Shown here piece after piece: positions 23,828 to 36,374 of a stretch of DNA of 64,000 nt. The stretch is taken from NCBI GenBank assembly GCA_003313425.1, contig NHZP01000008.1, positions 930,001-994,000 on the forward strand, read 5' to 3'. Position numbers and translations under genes: made by a program. Position 1 is the first letter of the stretch, and every line of letters starts with the position of its first letter. The notes beneath the pieces were generated by a model. It saw only the letters and a program-made list of their open reading frames with translations, was not told the DNA's origin and ran no database searches. This stretch comes from Pseudopyrenochaeta lycopersici (Eukaryota > Ascomycota > Dothideomycetes > Pleosporales > Pseudopyrenochaetaceae).

Positions 23828-25391
23828 ATGGCAGACGCGATTCCCGCAAAGCTCAAAGGCCTGCAGCTTGCAGCCTTTGCGAAACGAGCCGCACAGCTGG
23901 AGCGATTCAAGCCCATCATCACCTACTGGCGTGAGCGCCCCAGCCATCCGCTTCTTCTCCTGCTCCTGCTGCAGCATGCTGACCGCGCCCAGTGCGCTTC
24001 TACATGGTGCAGAAAATCATCGCCGCTGGCCTCCACTCGGCCGACCAAGAATGCACCGCCTACACCACCGACCTCATGGAGAAGCTCGAGCAGGCAAAGG
24101 CCGACAACCCCAGCGAAGAGGCTCTGTTTGACGATACGGCTGCCAGCGCGTATTGCAAACAGTTTGCTCTGCAGACTTTTGCCAAGGGTGAGAAGGAGAT
24201 GGCAGAGAATAGAGCCACCAGGCATGTCGCTGTGTCCGGCCTTGCTTCGTCGCCCTTTGCGCTAACAGTCTGTCAAGTAACACGGCCGATACTCTCCTCG
24301 CAGCCTCCACCTTCCTCGAGATGCTGTCAGTCTGCAAACCAGGCACCGACCCAGAAGTCTTGTCCAAGACCAAGTTCGCCAAGTTCCATGCCTTGCGCAT
24401 CCTCAAAGCCATCAAGGCCAACGAAGACCCGAACCTTACCAATCCCGTCCAAGAACAGCAACAGCCAGTGTCACCACCTGCACTGGACCCCAATGACCCA
24501 GAAGTCCAGAGCATAACCCAAAGCGCTCCTCCACAGCCGCCTCAGAACCCATACCAGCCCTATGTCGAATCTGCGCCAAACACCTCCGCACCACCATCGC
24601 CTACCGTGTCTCCGCCTCCACCGAACCTTCCTTCAGCCCCTGCAGGCTACACACAGTCATCGCACAACGACGTTTCCCCTATATCGCAACCAACATCATC
24701 CCGCCATGGTTCGGTCGCATCAATAGGAGGTGGCTACTTCCCGAGAATGGATCCTGCCCCTCCTACCTTCACAGCGGAAACGACAGCGCCAGCTCTCCCA
24801 ACTGCGCCGTCTATGGAAAATGATACTCTGACCTCATCTTTGCCTACAAGCCCCCAAGCCCCCCAAGCACCTGGAGTGCCGGATCCCGCGAGCTTCTATC
24901 AGAATCCCGCATCTCCTCCACCGATAGCCCAACTGCCGCAGCAACCATCAACGGCTCAACACCCTGTCCAATCTCCTCCACCACCTACGTTTTCGCCACA
25001 GCCTCAGGCGCAGGCGCCACAACAGCCACCTGTCTTCCAACACACAACTGCTCCGCCGCCGCAGAATTACCAATACGCCCCATCCCCAGCACAGTCACCT
25101 CCACAGCCAGTCCCACAAAGGGGCTCAATAGGTGTCTTTTCACCTCCTACTCAACCGCAATACTCCCCTGCCCCCTTCCAGAACCCCTACGCCCAAAGAT
25201 CTGCGGCTCCCCCACCTCCTCCTCCTCCTCCTCAACAACAACATTCGCAGGGCCCGTTTAGGAACGACGAAGACTCCATCATGGAAGCTCAAAAACATGC
25301 CAAGTGGGCCATCTCTGCATTGAACTTTGAGGACGCGGATACTGCGGTTAAAGAATTGCGTATTGCTTTGAGGGCTTTGGGTGCGAACTAG
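23828..25391 (+). CDS. VTA1: Vacuolar protein sorting-associated protein Vta1 (LIP5 homologue)
   Basis: Exons 23828-23930, 23993-24221 and 24278-25391, giving 481 residues. The N-terminal tandem MIT region begins MADAIPAKLKGLQLAAFAKR and continues through FYMVQKII and ALQTFAKGEKEMAENRAT. This is the part that binds ESCRT-III subunits. A long Pro/Gln/Ser linker with PPPPPP runs leads to the C-terminal VSL helix pair (MEAQKHAKWAISALNFEDAD, ending KELRIALRALG), which dimerises and stimulates the Vps4 ATPase. Vta1 therefore promotes disassembly of ESCRT-III on multivesicular endosomes. The second intron appears to be GC-AG (donor AG|GCATGT, acceptor GTCAAG). It gives the conserved reading NRATSNTADTLLAAS, and no GT donor nearby keeps this frame. 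The gene lies directly upstream of VPS33 on the same strand. Confidence 0.93.
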
Positions 25392-25827
25392 AAGGTCCTG
25401 TGCGACTATGGAATGGCTTAACGAACGGTTTCTGAGACATATGGCATGTTTTATACCCACGATTTGTAGATAGAAGTACAGTATGTAGATATATGGGACA
25501 TTACTGGGTCGAGCCGCGAACCTGAGTTGGTACACAAATTTACGCTTGATATTCTTCACCACATGAAGCGAAAGAGAACATCACAATGTCCAACGCATTT
25601 GAAACCAGCCTCCCCTCCTTTACCACACTTTGTGATTCCATGCCTCATATTGCTACTACCGTGACGGCCTGCCAAGCTTTATGGACTGGTCGTGCACGTG
25701 CATTTGACTGCGAACCACACCTCAACCTTGCTTCTCCATCCACCTTCACTATCAGAGGGCGGATACGTGCCGCGATGCTGCTACGGGTTTATAGAATCTT
25801 ACATGCGCCGTGAAAATCTAGTCAAGA
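25392..25827. other. Intergenic region between VTA1 and VPS33
   Basis: 436 bases between two co-oriented genes. It contains the VTA1 3' UTR and VPS33 promoter, and no supportable gene. Confidence 0.4.
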
Positions 25828-28112
25828 ATGGCGCCTATTACGCCGTTCAATGCGGCGGACATTACCGAGAAGGCGCGGCGAGATCTGCTGCTTCTGCTTG
25901 AGGGTGTAAGGTAATATCGCTATTTCAAGGTACCCCATAAACTGACACGTATTGATAGATAAGAGGAAAGAAGAATCTCGTACTCGAGAAAGCTCTTGCT
26001 GGCCCGCTGAATCTGCTTGTCAAGTTCTCCACGCTACAGGAATACGGCGTTGACAAGCCCTTCTTTCTCGAGAATGATAATGTTGACGCCTCGCAACGCA
26101 ATGTCGTCTTCCTTGTTAGAGGAGAGAAGGCTAAGACGGTGATTTCCGTCGCCGGTACGTTGTCATCCAATATGTGTTCTGCAACAAGCAGCTCTTTACG
26201 CCGCACGGCAATGCTCTGGGATCTAAAGAAGCCTAAGCAGACAGCACCTACTCTGCTTAGCCAAGTCTTGATCCCTATATCAACATATAAGCACTTTTAT
26301 TGGATTGCCTATTTTCATTTCATGTGGGAACAGTCTATTGTACGGTGCTAACAATCATGCTAGATCAGATCAAGCGAATTCGACGAGACAGCCAGATTGA
26401 GCATGAGTTCTCTATCTTTTGGGTTCCGCGACGCACCATGGTTTCAGACCAGCTGCTTGAAGAGGCGGGTGTCCTGGGGGAGGCTAGTGTGAGCGAGTGG
26501 CCGCTGTTCTTTGTGCCGCTTGCCGACGATGTGTTGTCGCTTGAATTAGAGGATGCTGTATCGGACCTGTACCTTGTAAGCACTATCACATATCCAGACT
26601 AAGGGTTATGCTAACATTGCGTAGAAGAAAGATCCCACATCCATCTATCTTGCAGCGAAAGCGCTCATGCTTCAGCAGCAGAAGTATGGTCTCTTTCCCC
26701 GTATCATTGGTAAAGGTGATAACGGGAAACGTCTCGCCGATCTGCTCATTCGCATGCGCACTGAAGTTACTGCGGGCGAAAGCTCAAACAACGCTAGACC
26801 TTCGTTTCTAGGCTTGACACCAAGCTCGAATATTGACAGCCTCATCATTATAGACCGAGAAGTCGACTTTCCCACAGTCCTCCTCACTCAATTGACGTAC
26901 GAAGGCCTTATAGATGAGGTCTTCAAGATTACCGCCAACCAGACTGAAGTCGATTCCTCAGTAGTCGGCGGCGCAACACCACAACCAGGCCAAACAGGCT
27001 CAGCTTCAACGAGCATGAAGCGTAAGATTATGATTGACCCCAAAGACACTCTCTATAACGAATTAGGAGATGCAAACTTTGCAATTGTAGGCAACCTCCT
27101 TAACAAAGTAGCTCGCCGCTTGCAAAGCAGTACCGAGCGTAACCAGCTCGCCGCAAAATCGACCTCTGAGCTACGGGAGTTTGTCGCAAAGTTACCAGGA
27201 TATCAGGCGGAGCAAGCTAGCTTGAAACTGCACACCTCTCTCGCTGAGGAGATCATTAAATACACACGCACAGACGTCTTTACCCGCTCCCTAGAAGTCC
27301 AGCAAAACATCATGTCTGGAGCAGACCCCACGACCCAACACGATACCATCAATGAGCTCATCAACCGCGATGTTGGCCTCCCGACCATCCTACGCCTTCT
27401 ATGCTTAGAGAGCACGACAAACGCAGGTGTACGCCCAAAAGATCTAGATCTCTTCAAACGGGCCATCATCCAGGCCTACGGACCGCAGCACATCCTTACC
27501 CTAGCGTCCTTGGAAAAAATGGGGTTATTATCAGCTAGGGGCGGCGTGGGGCTAGGTGGCGCACCCGCCAAACCAGGTAGTGTGACAAACTACACCCCTC
27601 TCAGGAAGAGTCTGCGAATATGGGATGATGAGGTAAACGAGTCCGAACCAAATGATATCAGCTATGCATTCTCAGGCTACGCCCCCCTTAGCGTTCGCCT
27701 CGTCCAGTCCATTATACAGAAACAGACACTCGCCAACATCATCAAACCACCGTCCAACCCGCAGGCCTCGGCACAAGCAAACCCCCTCGCGCAGGGACTT
27801 AGGATCTTTGACGATGCGAGTAAATACGTGAGAGGGTCAACATTTGACGAGGTGCAGACTGGCGAGGAGAAAGCGGTCAAGGCGAGGAGTATGTTGAATG
27901 GCAACCATGGTGACGCGGGGAAGACGGTTGTCGTCTTCTTTTTGGGAGGTGTAGCCAGGGCGGAGATTGCAGCACTCCGATTCGTGGGCGAGAAGTTGAA
28001 GGAAGTCGGTGGCGAAGGGAGGGGAAGTCGGATTGTGGTGTGTGCTACGAATATCATCAGAGGTGAAGGCTTAGTTGGGAGTGCGATTGAGACGGGTAAG
28101 TTCAAGGGTTAG
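25828..28112 (+). CDS. VPS33: Sec1/Munc18 family protein Vps33
   Basis: Four exons: 25828-25910, 25964-26154, 26364-26575 and 26625-28112, giving 657 residues. The start MAPITPFNAADITEKARRDL leads into the conserved SM-protein block GKKNLVLEKALAGPLNLLV. Later landmarks are FFVPLADDVLSLE, SIYLAAKALM, the central SLIIIDREVDFPTVLLTQLT and the C-terminal VVFFLGGVARAEIAALR and IVVCATNII. Vps33 is the SNARE-binding core of the HOPS and CORVET tethering complexes that drive fusion at endosomes and vacuoles. The second intron (209 nt) is long for this window; the others are 49-53 nt. Placed directly after VTA1, it gives two endolysosomal genes in a row. Confidence 0.95.
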
Positions 28113-28515
28113 TGTGTAGTCACAGCCCTATTATAAATTCGAAGATTTGTATTGAACCATGGATTGGAAGATTTGAATTGATCGTCAATTTCCCATGTAG
28201 CTCTCACTGTATCTATCTACCTCACGCTCGGACCTAGGCCAGTACATAAGAGACATTCCTCGCCAGGCATACTTTTGTAGAACATCCATTACGGTCATCA
28301 GGCGTTGTCATGAGAAGTACATACACTACTTTTTACGTCCCCCCCTAAATGCCGAGGAGAGCCCCGAAGGAAAAGCAAGAACCAAACGCACCAAGTCTAT
28401 CGTTAGATGCTGCAAAAAGATGGAAAACTGTCCGCAGCTCGCAGTCTCACAGTCTGGGTATACTGCCACCCGCACTCAATCTCACTCTTGGCCCAACCGT
28501 TCTCGGCATGTCAAC
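28113..28515. other. Convergent 3' flank between VPS33 and SSB
   Basis: 403 bases between converging stop codons with no visible gene. AT-rich stretches near 28130-28190 and a C-run near 28341 are the only notable composition. Confidence 0.4.
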
Positions 28516-30917
<2,402 letters not shown>

Positions 30918-31417
30918 GGTGGATATGATGTGGCAGGAACGACCTGAAAGAGTTTAAAGAGGAGAAAGGTAATGGAGGAGAAGTGGTGGGAGGGCGATGG
31001 AACTTTTCGCTTATAGCGACAGGCGGGCGAGCTAAAGAAAAATTGCGGGCAAACCGACAAAATGCCGCCAAGGGGGTTTTGACGGCCAAAATATCCGTGC
31101 GCCGCACTATCGATAACCAACGACATTTCTTCAACGAGCCGAGGCGAGCCTTTGGAAGGCAAATATGTCAACCCTTGCGTCTGGGTCGGGCAAGGCAGGC
31201 AATATTATCATTCTCCGGCAAATATTCAGCCTTGTGGGTGTGTACGCAAGAGACAGTTGAGTAGGTCTATTGAAAGGCCTATGAGCGGTACAGTACGGTA
31301 TCTAGCCTGCAGGAATCGTGCGCAAAGTACTTCCCACAAAGGATGGTTTACGTTCGGGAGAAACCCGGGCTCTAAAGTAAACAAATTAAAGTTAAACCTG
31401 TCTCATCATTCTATCCT
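30918..31417. promoter_or_regulatory. Upstream region of SSB
   Basis: 500 bases covering the promoter of SSB and the 3' flank of the membrane-protein gene, both leftward. Pyrimidine-rich leader sequence precedes the ATG when read on the minus strand. I could not assign a clear heat-shock element array. No gene is visible. Confidence 0.4.
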
Positions 31418-32504
31418 TCAACTCGACTCCTCCATTTCTTCGAGAACCCACACCGCAGCTATTCTGGAGACTACCGCCACAATGCCAAAGCACACCAATT
31501 TCTCAATAGCAACACGGCCTGTGATCAGCGTCAGACTAGAGAATATCGCCGTGCCATACAGATAATTTATGTTGCTGAGCAGATCAACAACAGCCTTGCT
31601 CCAGCGCGCCCATTTCGGCCTTGACACTTCGACTTTGAGGTCATCTCGCGTGAGGTCCCAGACTAATAGCGCAGAGCGGTGTTTCGGTGGAGGAAGTCTT
31701 GGAGAAGGTTTTCTAGGTCCCACCTGAGATGAAGATTGTGCAGTCGTTGTTGTCATCTGACAGGTTACAAGACTCAGCCTCATGCACACTACGGCCAGAA
31801 GATGATGCAACACCCCCATACAAAGCCATAGGACGGGATACCAGTCTGTCCAGCATGCCCACGTTACCACTCCCTTCTTGCCCATATCTACCGCCTGCCA
31901 CATGACAAGCACCGCGCCGATGCCCATCAGGCTATGCACAGTCCAGACTCCAATCCATCTGGCCCTGCGAACGACGCTGGTGGAAGCAAAACTCTTTGAT
32001 TTCCCCACGGAGCCGTATGGTCCAAGAGGCACAGATAATTCATTGGAAACAACGTAGGCCTTTTGCTCTCTACCTGGTCTCTTGTTGATATTCGTGATGC
32101 TGAGGAATAACGCCAATAGAGGAAAGCGAGTATTGATCCGGACAATGTCAGCATTAGTATTTCCCATGACGAGGAGAACAGTGGGAATCTAGGGCAAAGC
32201 GTTAATTTCCATCATTACATCTGGTAGCATGCGAACTGGAAATCATAGTAACTTACGAATCCTAGTATGGTGGATCCACTGGATAGTATACTTTGACCAT
32301 AGTTCGGTATGTTGTCCATCACACATTTGAACCCCTCCCGGCAGTTTTGTCTTAGTATGAGACTCTCTCGGGTGAAGTTCGAATTGCTGATACAAGATTG
32401 CACGCCATCTGTCGCAATGCCCTTGTACGTTTCGCTAAATTTCGCTGCGGATAGTGTTGAAAGGCAAGTAGAGTAGCAAGGAGGCGTCGGGCGGCCATCA
32501 CGTT
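31418..32504 (-). CDS. Multi-pass membrane protein of unknown function, 5' end unresolved
   Basis: The last exon is 32188-31418, joined in phase to an upstream exon ending at 32257 (donor GTAAGT, acceptor CTAG; reading STILGF then IPTVLLVMGNTNADI). The upstream exon contains four closely spaced cysteines (CYSTC, SC, NC, KC) and NFT/N-glycosylation-like sites, so it looks extracellular. The downstream exon has about six hydrophobic segments (FPLLALFLSI, VWTVHSLMGIGAVLVMW, WYPVLWLCMGVLHHLLAV, YGTAIFSSLTLITG, VCFGIVAVVSRIAAVWVL). I do not recognise the family. No in-frame ATG is found upstream. An acceptor CCCTCAG with a CTGAC branch-like site ends at 32505, so at least one more exon probably lies in 32510-32700, where another frame (CSTEDDLSLSLVW) looks coding. 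It could also be a decayed 5' end. Confidence 0.55.
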
Positions 32505-32857
32505 CTGAGGGTTGTCAGATTTGAGTTTGCGAGGTAATAGTAATAAAGTTCCTTCTTGAGGTTGCCAGACGAGGCTGAGGCTGAGATCGTCCTCAGTGCT
32601 GCATGGCCACGTCAATGTTGCGCAGATCTTGATGACCAGCAGCAACTCCCACAAAATAATGCAGAATGGTCTTCCAGAACTGATCTTACAGCGTGGTTAA
32701 TTATACTCATTGAACGTTAAAGCTTATGTAGGGTATCTCCCTTTAAACACCTGATAAATCTGCTGTTACGCCATTCCCATTATCTTTGAATCAGCGAAGG
32801 TTTTCGTCTTCATCCCAAGACCTTTTAACGCCATGCGCAGCCCATAATCTTATTCTC
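32505..32857. other. Stretch between the membrane-protein gene and the E2 gene
   Basis: It probably holds the missing first exon or exons of the leftward membrane-protein gene (frame with TWPCSTEDDLSLSL near 32560-32610) and the 3' UTR of the E2 gene. I cannot assign a start codon. Confidence 0.35.
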
Positions 32858-33598
32858 TCAGACCTGATTATCATGGAACACGAAATTAATGTCCCTCGGC
32901 CGTTGCGTGTTGTACCGCACAAAATTCTCATCTCCTTGTGGTCGCTCCTTCTTCGTATTGCTCGTGAGCATACTCTGCAGACTAACGCAAACGCTCTCCA
33001 CGTTGTGTACAGGTGACCAGCCCTGTCGGTCAAGGAGGTCGAGACAGATGATGCCGTTGGAGTAGATGTGCGGGTGCCAAGGTATGGGGTGCGAGTCGTC
33101 TTTGAGGAAGACTACCTCAGGAGCCTATGAGGTGATGGTAGGTTAGAAGGTGCATGGAAGTAGTGGTGGTAACGAGCTTCTTGGAAGCAAGTAAGGGCAC
33201 ATGGAGAGAAGACATGCCTCAATAGGATACTGCGGGCTGAAGCTGAACTTGAGCCTGTACGTCTCGCCTTGGTAAATAGGATTCGAGTCGATAACACGAA
33301 TGTCCATGAGCCATGTCTCGAAGTTCTCAGCTTGTATCAGTGTTATACCAGGAGGGAGCTTGTCGTGCATCTATTCAAAGCGATTAGTGAGGTGTTTGCA
33401 AAGGATGTGACAGCAGAGGAGGAAGTGGTAGAGAAGAACTTCGTCGAGGATGGACTGATTACAGTACCTTTTGCAACTCCTACATAGGTAAGTTAGCACT
33501 GTGCTCTTGTATTCCTTTGTTGCCGCCCCGAGATCTTGGGCTCAAAAGTACTTCAAAGCACTCCAACATACCTTAGCTAATCGCTTTGACGCAAACAT
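32858..33598 (-). CDS. Ubiquitin-conjugating enzyme E2 of the UBE2W/UBC16 type
   Basis: Four exons: 33598-33572, a 12-nt microexon 33479-33468, 33370-33218 and 33124-32858, giving 152 residues; human UBE2W has 151. The protein starts MFASKRLAKELQKMHDKLPPG. Only inclusion of the microexon, which encodes ELQK, restores the usual RLxKEL helix of E2 enzymes. The active-site region is HPHIYSNGIICLDLL with the catalytic cysteine at residue 91. HPH replaces the usual HPN, as in UBE2W, which ubiquitinates protein N-termini. WSPVHNVESVCVSLQSML follows, also typical. The third intron appears to be GC-AG (GAG|GCATGT to ATAG), joining PIE to APEVVF. Small E2 proteins of this type act in nucleus and cytosol. 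Confidence 0.9.
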
Positions 33599-34228
33599 CT
33601 TAACCGAGATAGAGCTTCCGGGTCACACCAGCCTGAGAATTGGAAGGGATATGAGTTGAATATAACTTGTTGGAGAAACGGGCCGGGGTACGTGTCACAG
33701 AGCCCAGGTACGCTGTCGTGGCTACGCTTGAGGTCGAGGCACAAAGAGTGTATGGCGGGGGAGGGGCAGTTGGCCTATGCACAGGCAATCTAAGTATTAT
33801 TATAAAGAGGTGGCAAGGCGTGGACAGGAGAGCGATTGAAAGGAAAGAGGTGAGATTTGGTTCGAAAAGTAGAGCTGTTTCTAGCTCTGTAGTTTCAATC
33901 GTGTGAGGTGGATGCAGGGTGCGAAGCTCAAGGCAACCAGAACGGAGCCACGTTCGACACGTGATAGACATTCTCAGACATTATCAAAAACATGTTGTTA
34001 TAGAATCCAAAATTTGAACTGATACAATTAGGTATCCGTAATGTAGTTGCAAGCTCACTGATATCCTTATAACGGCGCCGAACGCCAGACCGTAGCTTTT
34101 CCCAGCCAACAGTGTAGAACATAGAAAATCCGTGCGAGTATTGAACAACCCTAGCCGAAGAGTACAGTTCCTAAAAATCACAGTATACAAGAAGAACACT
34201 AACGCTTCAAAGAAACTCGCTGAGGGAT
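33599..34228. other. Intergenic region between the E2 gene and PEX13
   Basis: 630 bases. No gene is supportable; the few open frames are under 130 codons, low in complexity and shared between strands. It contains the E2 promoter and the 3' flank of PEX13. Confidence 0.4.
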
Positions 34229-35629
34229 TCACGAGTAGAATGCTCCCTTTTGAAAACTCTCAACACCCATATCTCCTGCCTTGCTCTCAATCTTGGGCGC
34301 CTTTTCTGGTACCTTGCTCTCGGTCATTGTGGCAGTCCGGCTTGTGGCACTGCTGCTCGTCATCGTCTGCGCCCTGCTGCCGGCTGGGCTTCCACTTTGA
34401 CTGCCGCTGGTGATTTGTGGGGGTTGTTTTCGCTGAATGGTTTCCAGATAAATTCCAGGCAGGTATCCCATGCGTCCATCTCTTGAGCGGCACTTCCACC
34501 ATTCTGATGCATTACCCATCGGATCGCTCTTGCTCAACACGGCAACCATATCGCCCTTCTTTACTGAAAGGTCCATGCCTTGCATATTAGCATTTGGAGT
34601 GAAATCGTACAGCGCACGGCAGAACTCGAGCTTATTTGGATCGATAGGTTGGCCGAATGCCTGTGGGTTCTCGGCCATCCGTCGTTTCTCCTCCTCTTCC
34701 TGTGATCGTGCAAGCGCCTTGATGAGTTTGCCCATCAAATATGGTAGACCGAACACAGCCAGCATGAAAACGATAAAAGGCTTCTTGGATGGTTTGGCAG
34801 GAGCTGGTGAGCCGTCCGGCATCCGTCCTGTGAATGCAGCGAAACTTGCTGGTGTCAGCTCTTTTGAGTTTGCTGGTAGTGGTCGTCCAGTGAGTTTCGC
34901 GATCGCTGTCCGTATCCATCGCATGACTGTGTAGATGCCTAAAACCGAGCCGAGCGTTTGCCGTAGATTTCCGAATTGTTCTGCGACTGATACCATAGCT
35001 ATCGATTGTTAGTGGCAAGGGCGAAGCGCAAGATTGACAAACATACCGAAAAATGACGAATGCGTTGCCATGTATGTGCTCTGCAGCATCTGTGCAAACC
35101 CGCCAAATGCGCCAACAATGTTCTCAATCAGCTGGAACGTCGCTGCGGTGCTCTGGCTGAAGGACTGTGTGAGACTGTGTGGGTTGTTTGGGTCTCCAGG
35201 CATGCCCATCCCCCCATACATGCCACCCATGCCCATACCTCCCATGCCGCCATACATGCCGCCCATACCTCCCATGCCACCGTACATGCCGCCCATGCCT
35301 CCGCCGTAGGTTGAGTACGGCGAGCTGTAGCTACTCATTCCGCCATAGCCACTGCTGTATGGTGAGGTGTAACGGTTATTCATGGTCGAGTAATTCGACG
35401 CGTTGCGGTTCGCGACGGTGCTAAGAGAATCTGGGACGGATGGTAGCGGTGGTGCGCTTGATGTCGCTGCCGCCGCGGTGGGCGCTGCGATGCTACTTGA
35501 TCCGGTGAGTCCTGTGTGGTTGTTAGGCATGTCTGTCGCTGAGGTCCGAGTCGGCAAATACTGACCAACCGAGGCACTGGTCGCGCCTCCGCTCGTCTCC
35601 CATGGCTTCGGCGGCGACGGGGAAGACAT
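34229..35629 (-). CDS. PEX13: Peroxisomal import docking protein Pex13
   Basis: Two exons, 35629-35047 and 34998-34229, giving 450 residues. The N-terminus (MSSPSPPKPWETSG) is the usual Pex13 opening. Residues of about 60-145 are rich in Gly, Tyr and Met with repeated GGMYGGM units. Two conserved hydrophobic regions follow: STAATFQLIENIVGAFGGFAQMLQSTYMATHSSFF near residue 160-195, and PFIVFMLAVFGLPYLMGKLIKAL near 270-290. A C-terminal SH3 domain (RALYDFTPNA... MDLSVKKGDMVAVL... WWKCRSRDGRMGYLPGIYLE, about 320-385) binds Pex14 and Pex5. The protein sits in the peroxisomal membrane in the docking complex for matrix import; the Tyr/Gly-rich region is now thought to build a phase-like import pore. 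The intron is 49 nt. Confidence 0.95.
35202..35309 (-). repeat. Gly/Met/Tyr coding repeat within PEX13
   Basis: Short in-frame repeats encode variants of GGMYGGMGGM, with unit sizes of about 9-27 nt. Copies are imperfect at the DNA level. This is the YG-rich segment of Pex13 and is probably length-variable between isolates. Confidence 0.75.
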
Positions 35630-36374
35630 TTCTCTACCTGTACCTCCTCACCGCACCGGTATGCGATTCTATCGCTATTGCAGGTGCTGCGAAGGTCGCT
35701 GGTAGATGTTGGCGATGCGAGTTTCTGCGTACGTCAAAGGCTGGCAATCGACGGAGATCGGTCGGAGCGAGTCTGCGGGGGTCGCCGGGGGTCGCAGTCA
35801 GTGTATGGGCGGGTCCGCGTTGACAACTATCGCAACCCTGGCACTGCACGAGCAATATCGAGAGAATTGACGGTGCGAGGGAGATGTGCTTATCGTGATT
35901 GAAGATGATGAGCGAGCGCGACGTCGGTCGGGAAGTGGCTGGTCTTTCACAGAATCTGATGGCAACAGACCTCGGTCTCTGGCTACGCTTTGGGCAACGG
36001 CAACCGCAGCCCGCTTTCACGAGCCGACCAAACTATGCGGCGAAAGCTTTCCAATATTTTGCCACCCCTTTTACTCGGCAGCCGTACTCCGCATTTTGCA
36101 ATATCAGCTTAGGCAGTGACTCTAGGTACAGTCATATTTACATATCATGTAAATATTCTTTAGGTGCACGAAGGGATTCTGTGAAGCAGTCATACCGGAG
36201 ACCTGTGTGCTTTGGAGTACCTCACGAACCATATTATTAATCACTTCGTCAATTTCTTCGCTCTTGCCTCCGCGTTTCATTGGGCCGTCTTTGCTACCTG
36301 TTTTGAATGTATATCAAATGCGAAAAATCATAGAGAAACTCAGCGATACTCTGTTAAACGGTAGGCCCACCATT
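35630..36374. other. Intergenic region upstream of PEX13
   Basis: 745 bases with the PEX13 promoter and the 3' flank of the TOS1-like gene. No supportable gene is visible; a near-palindromic AT-rich stretch (TATTTACATATCATGTAAATA) lies near 36134-36154. Confidence 0.4.
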
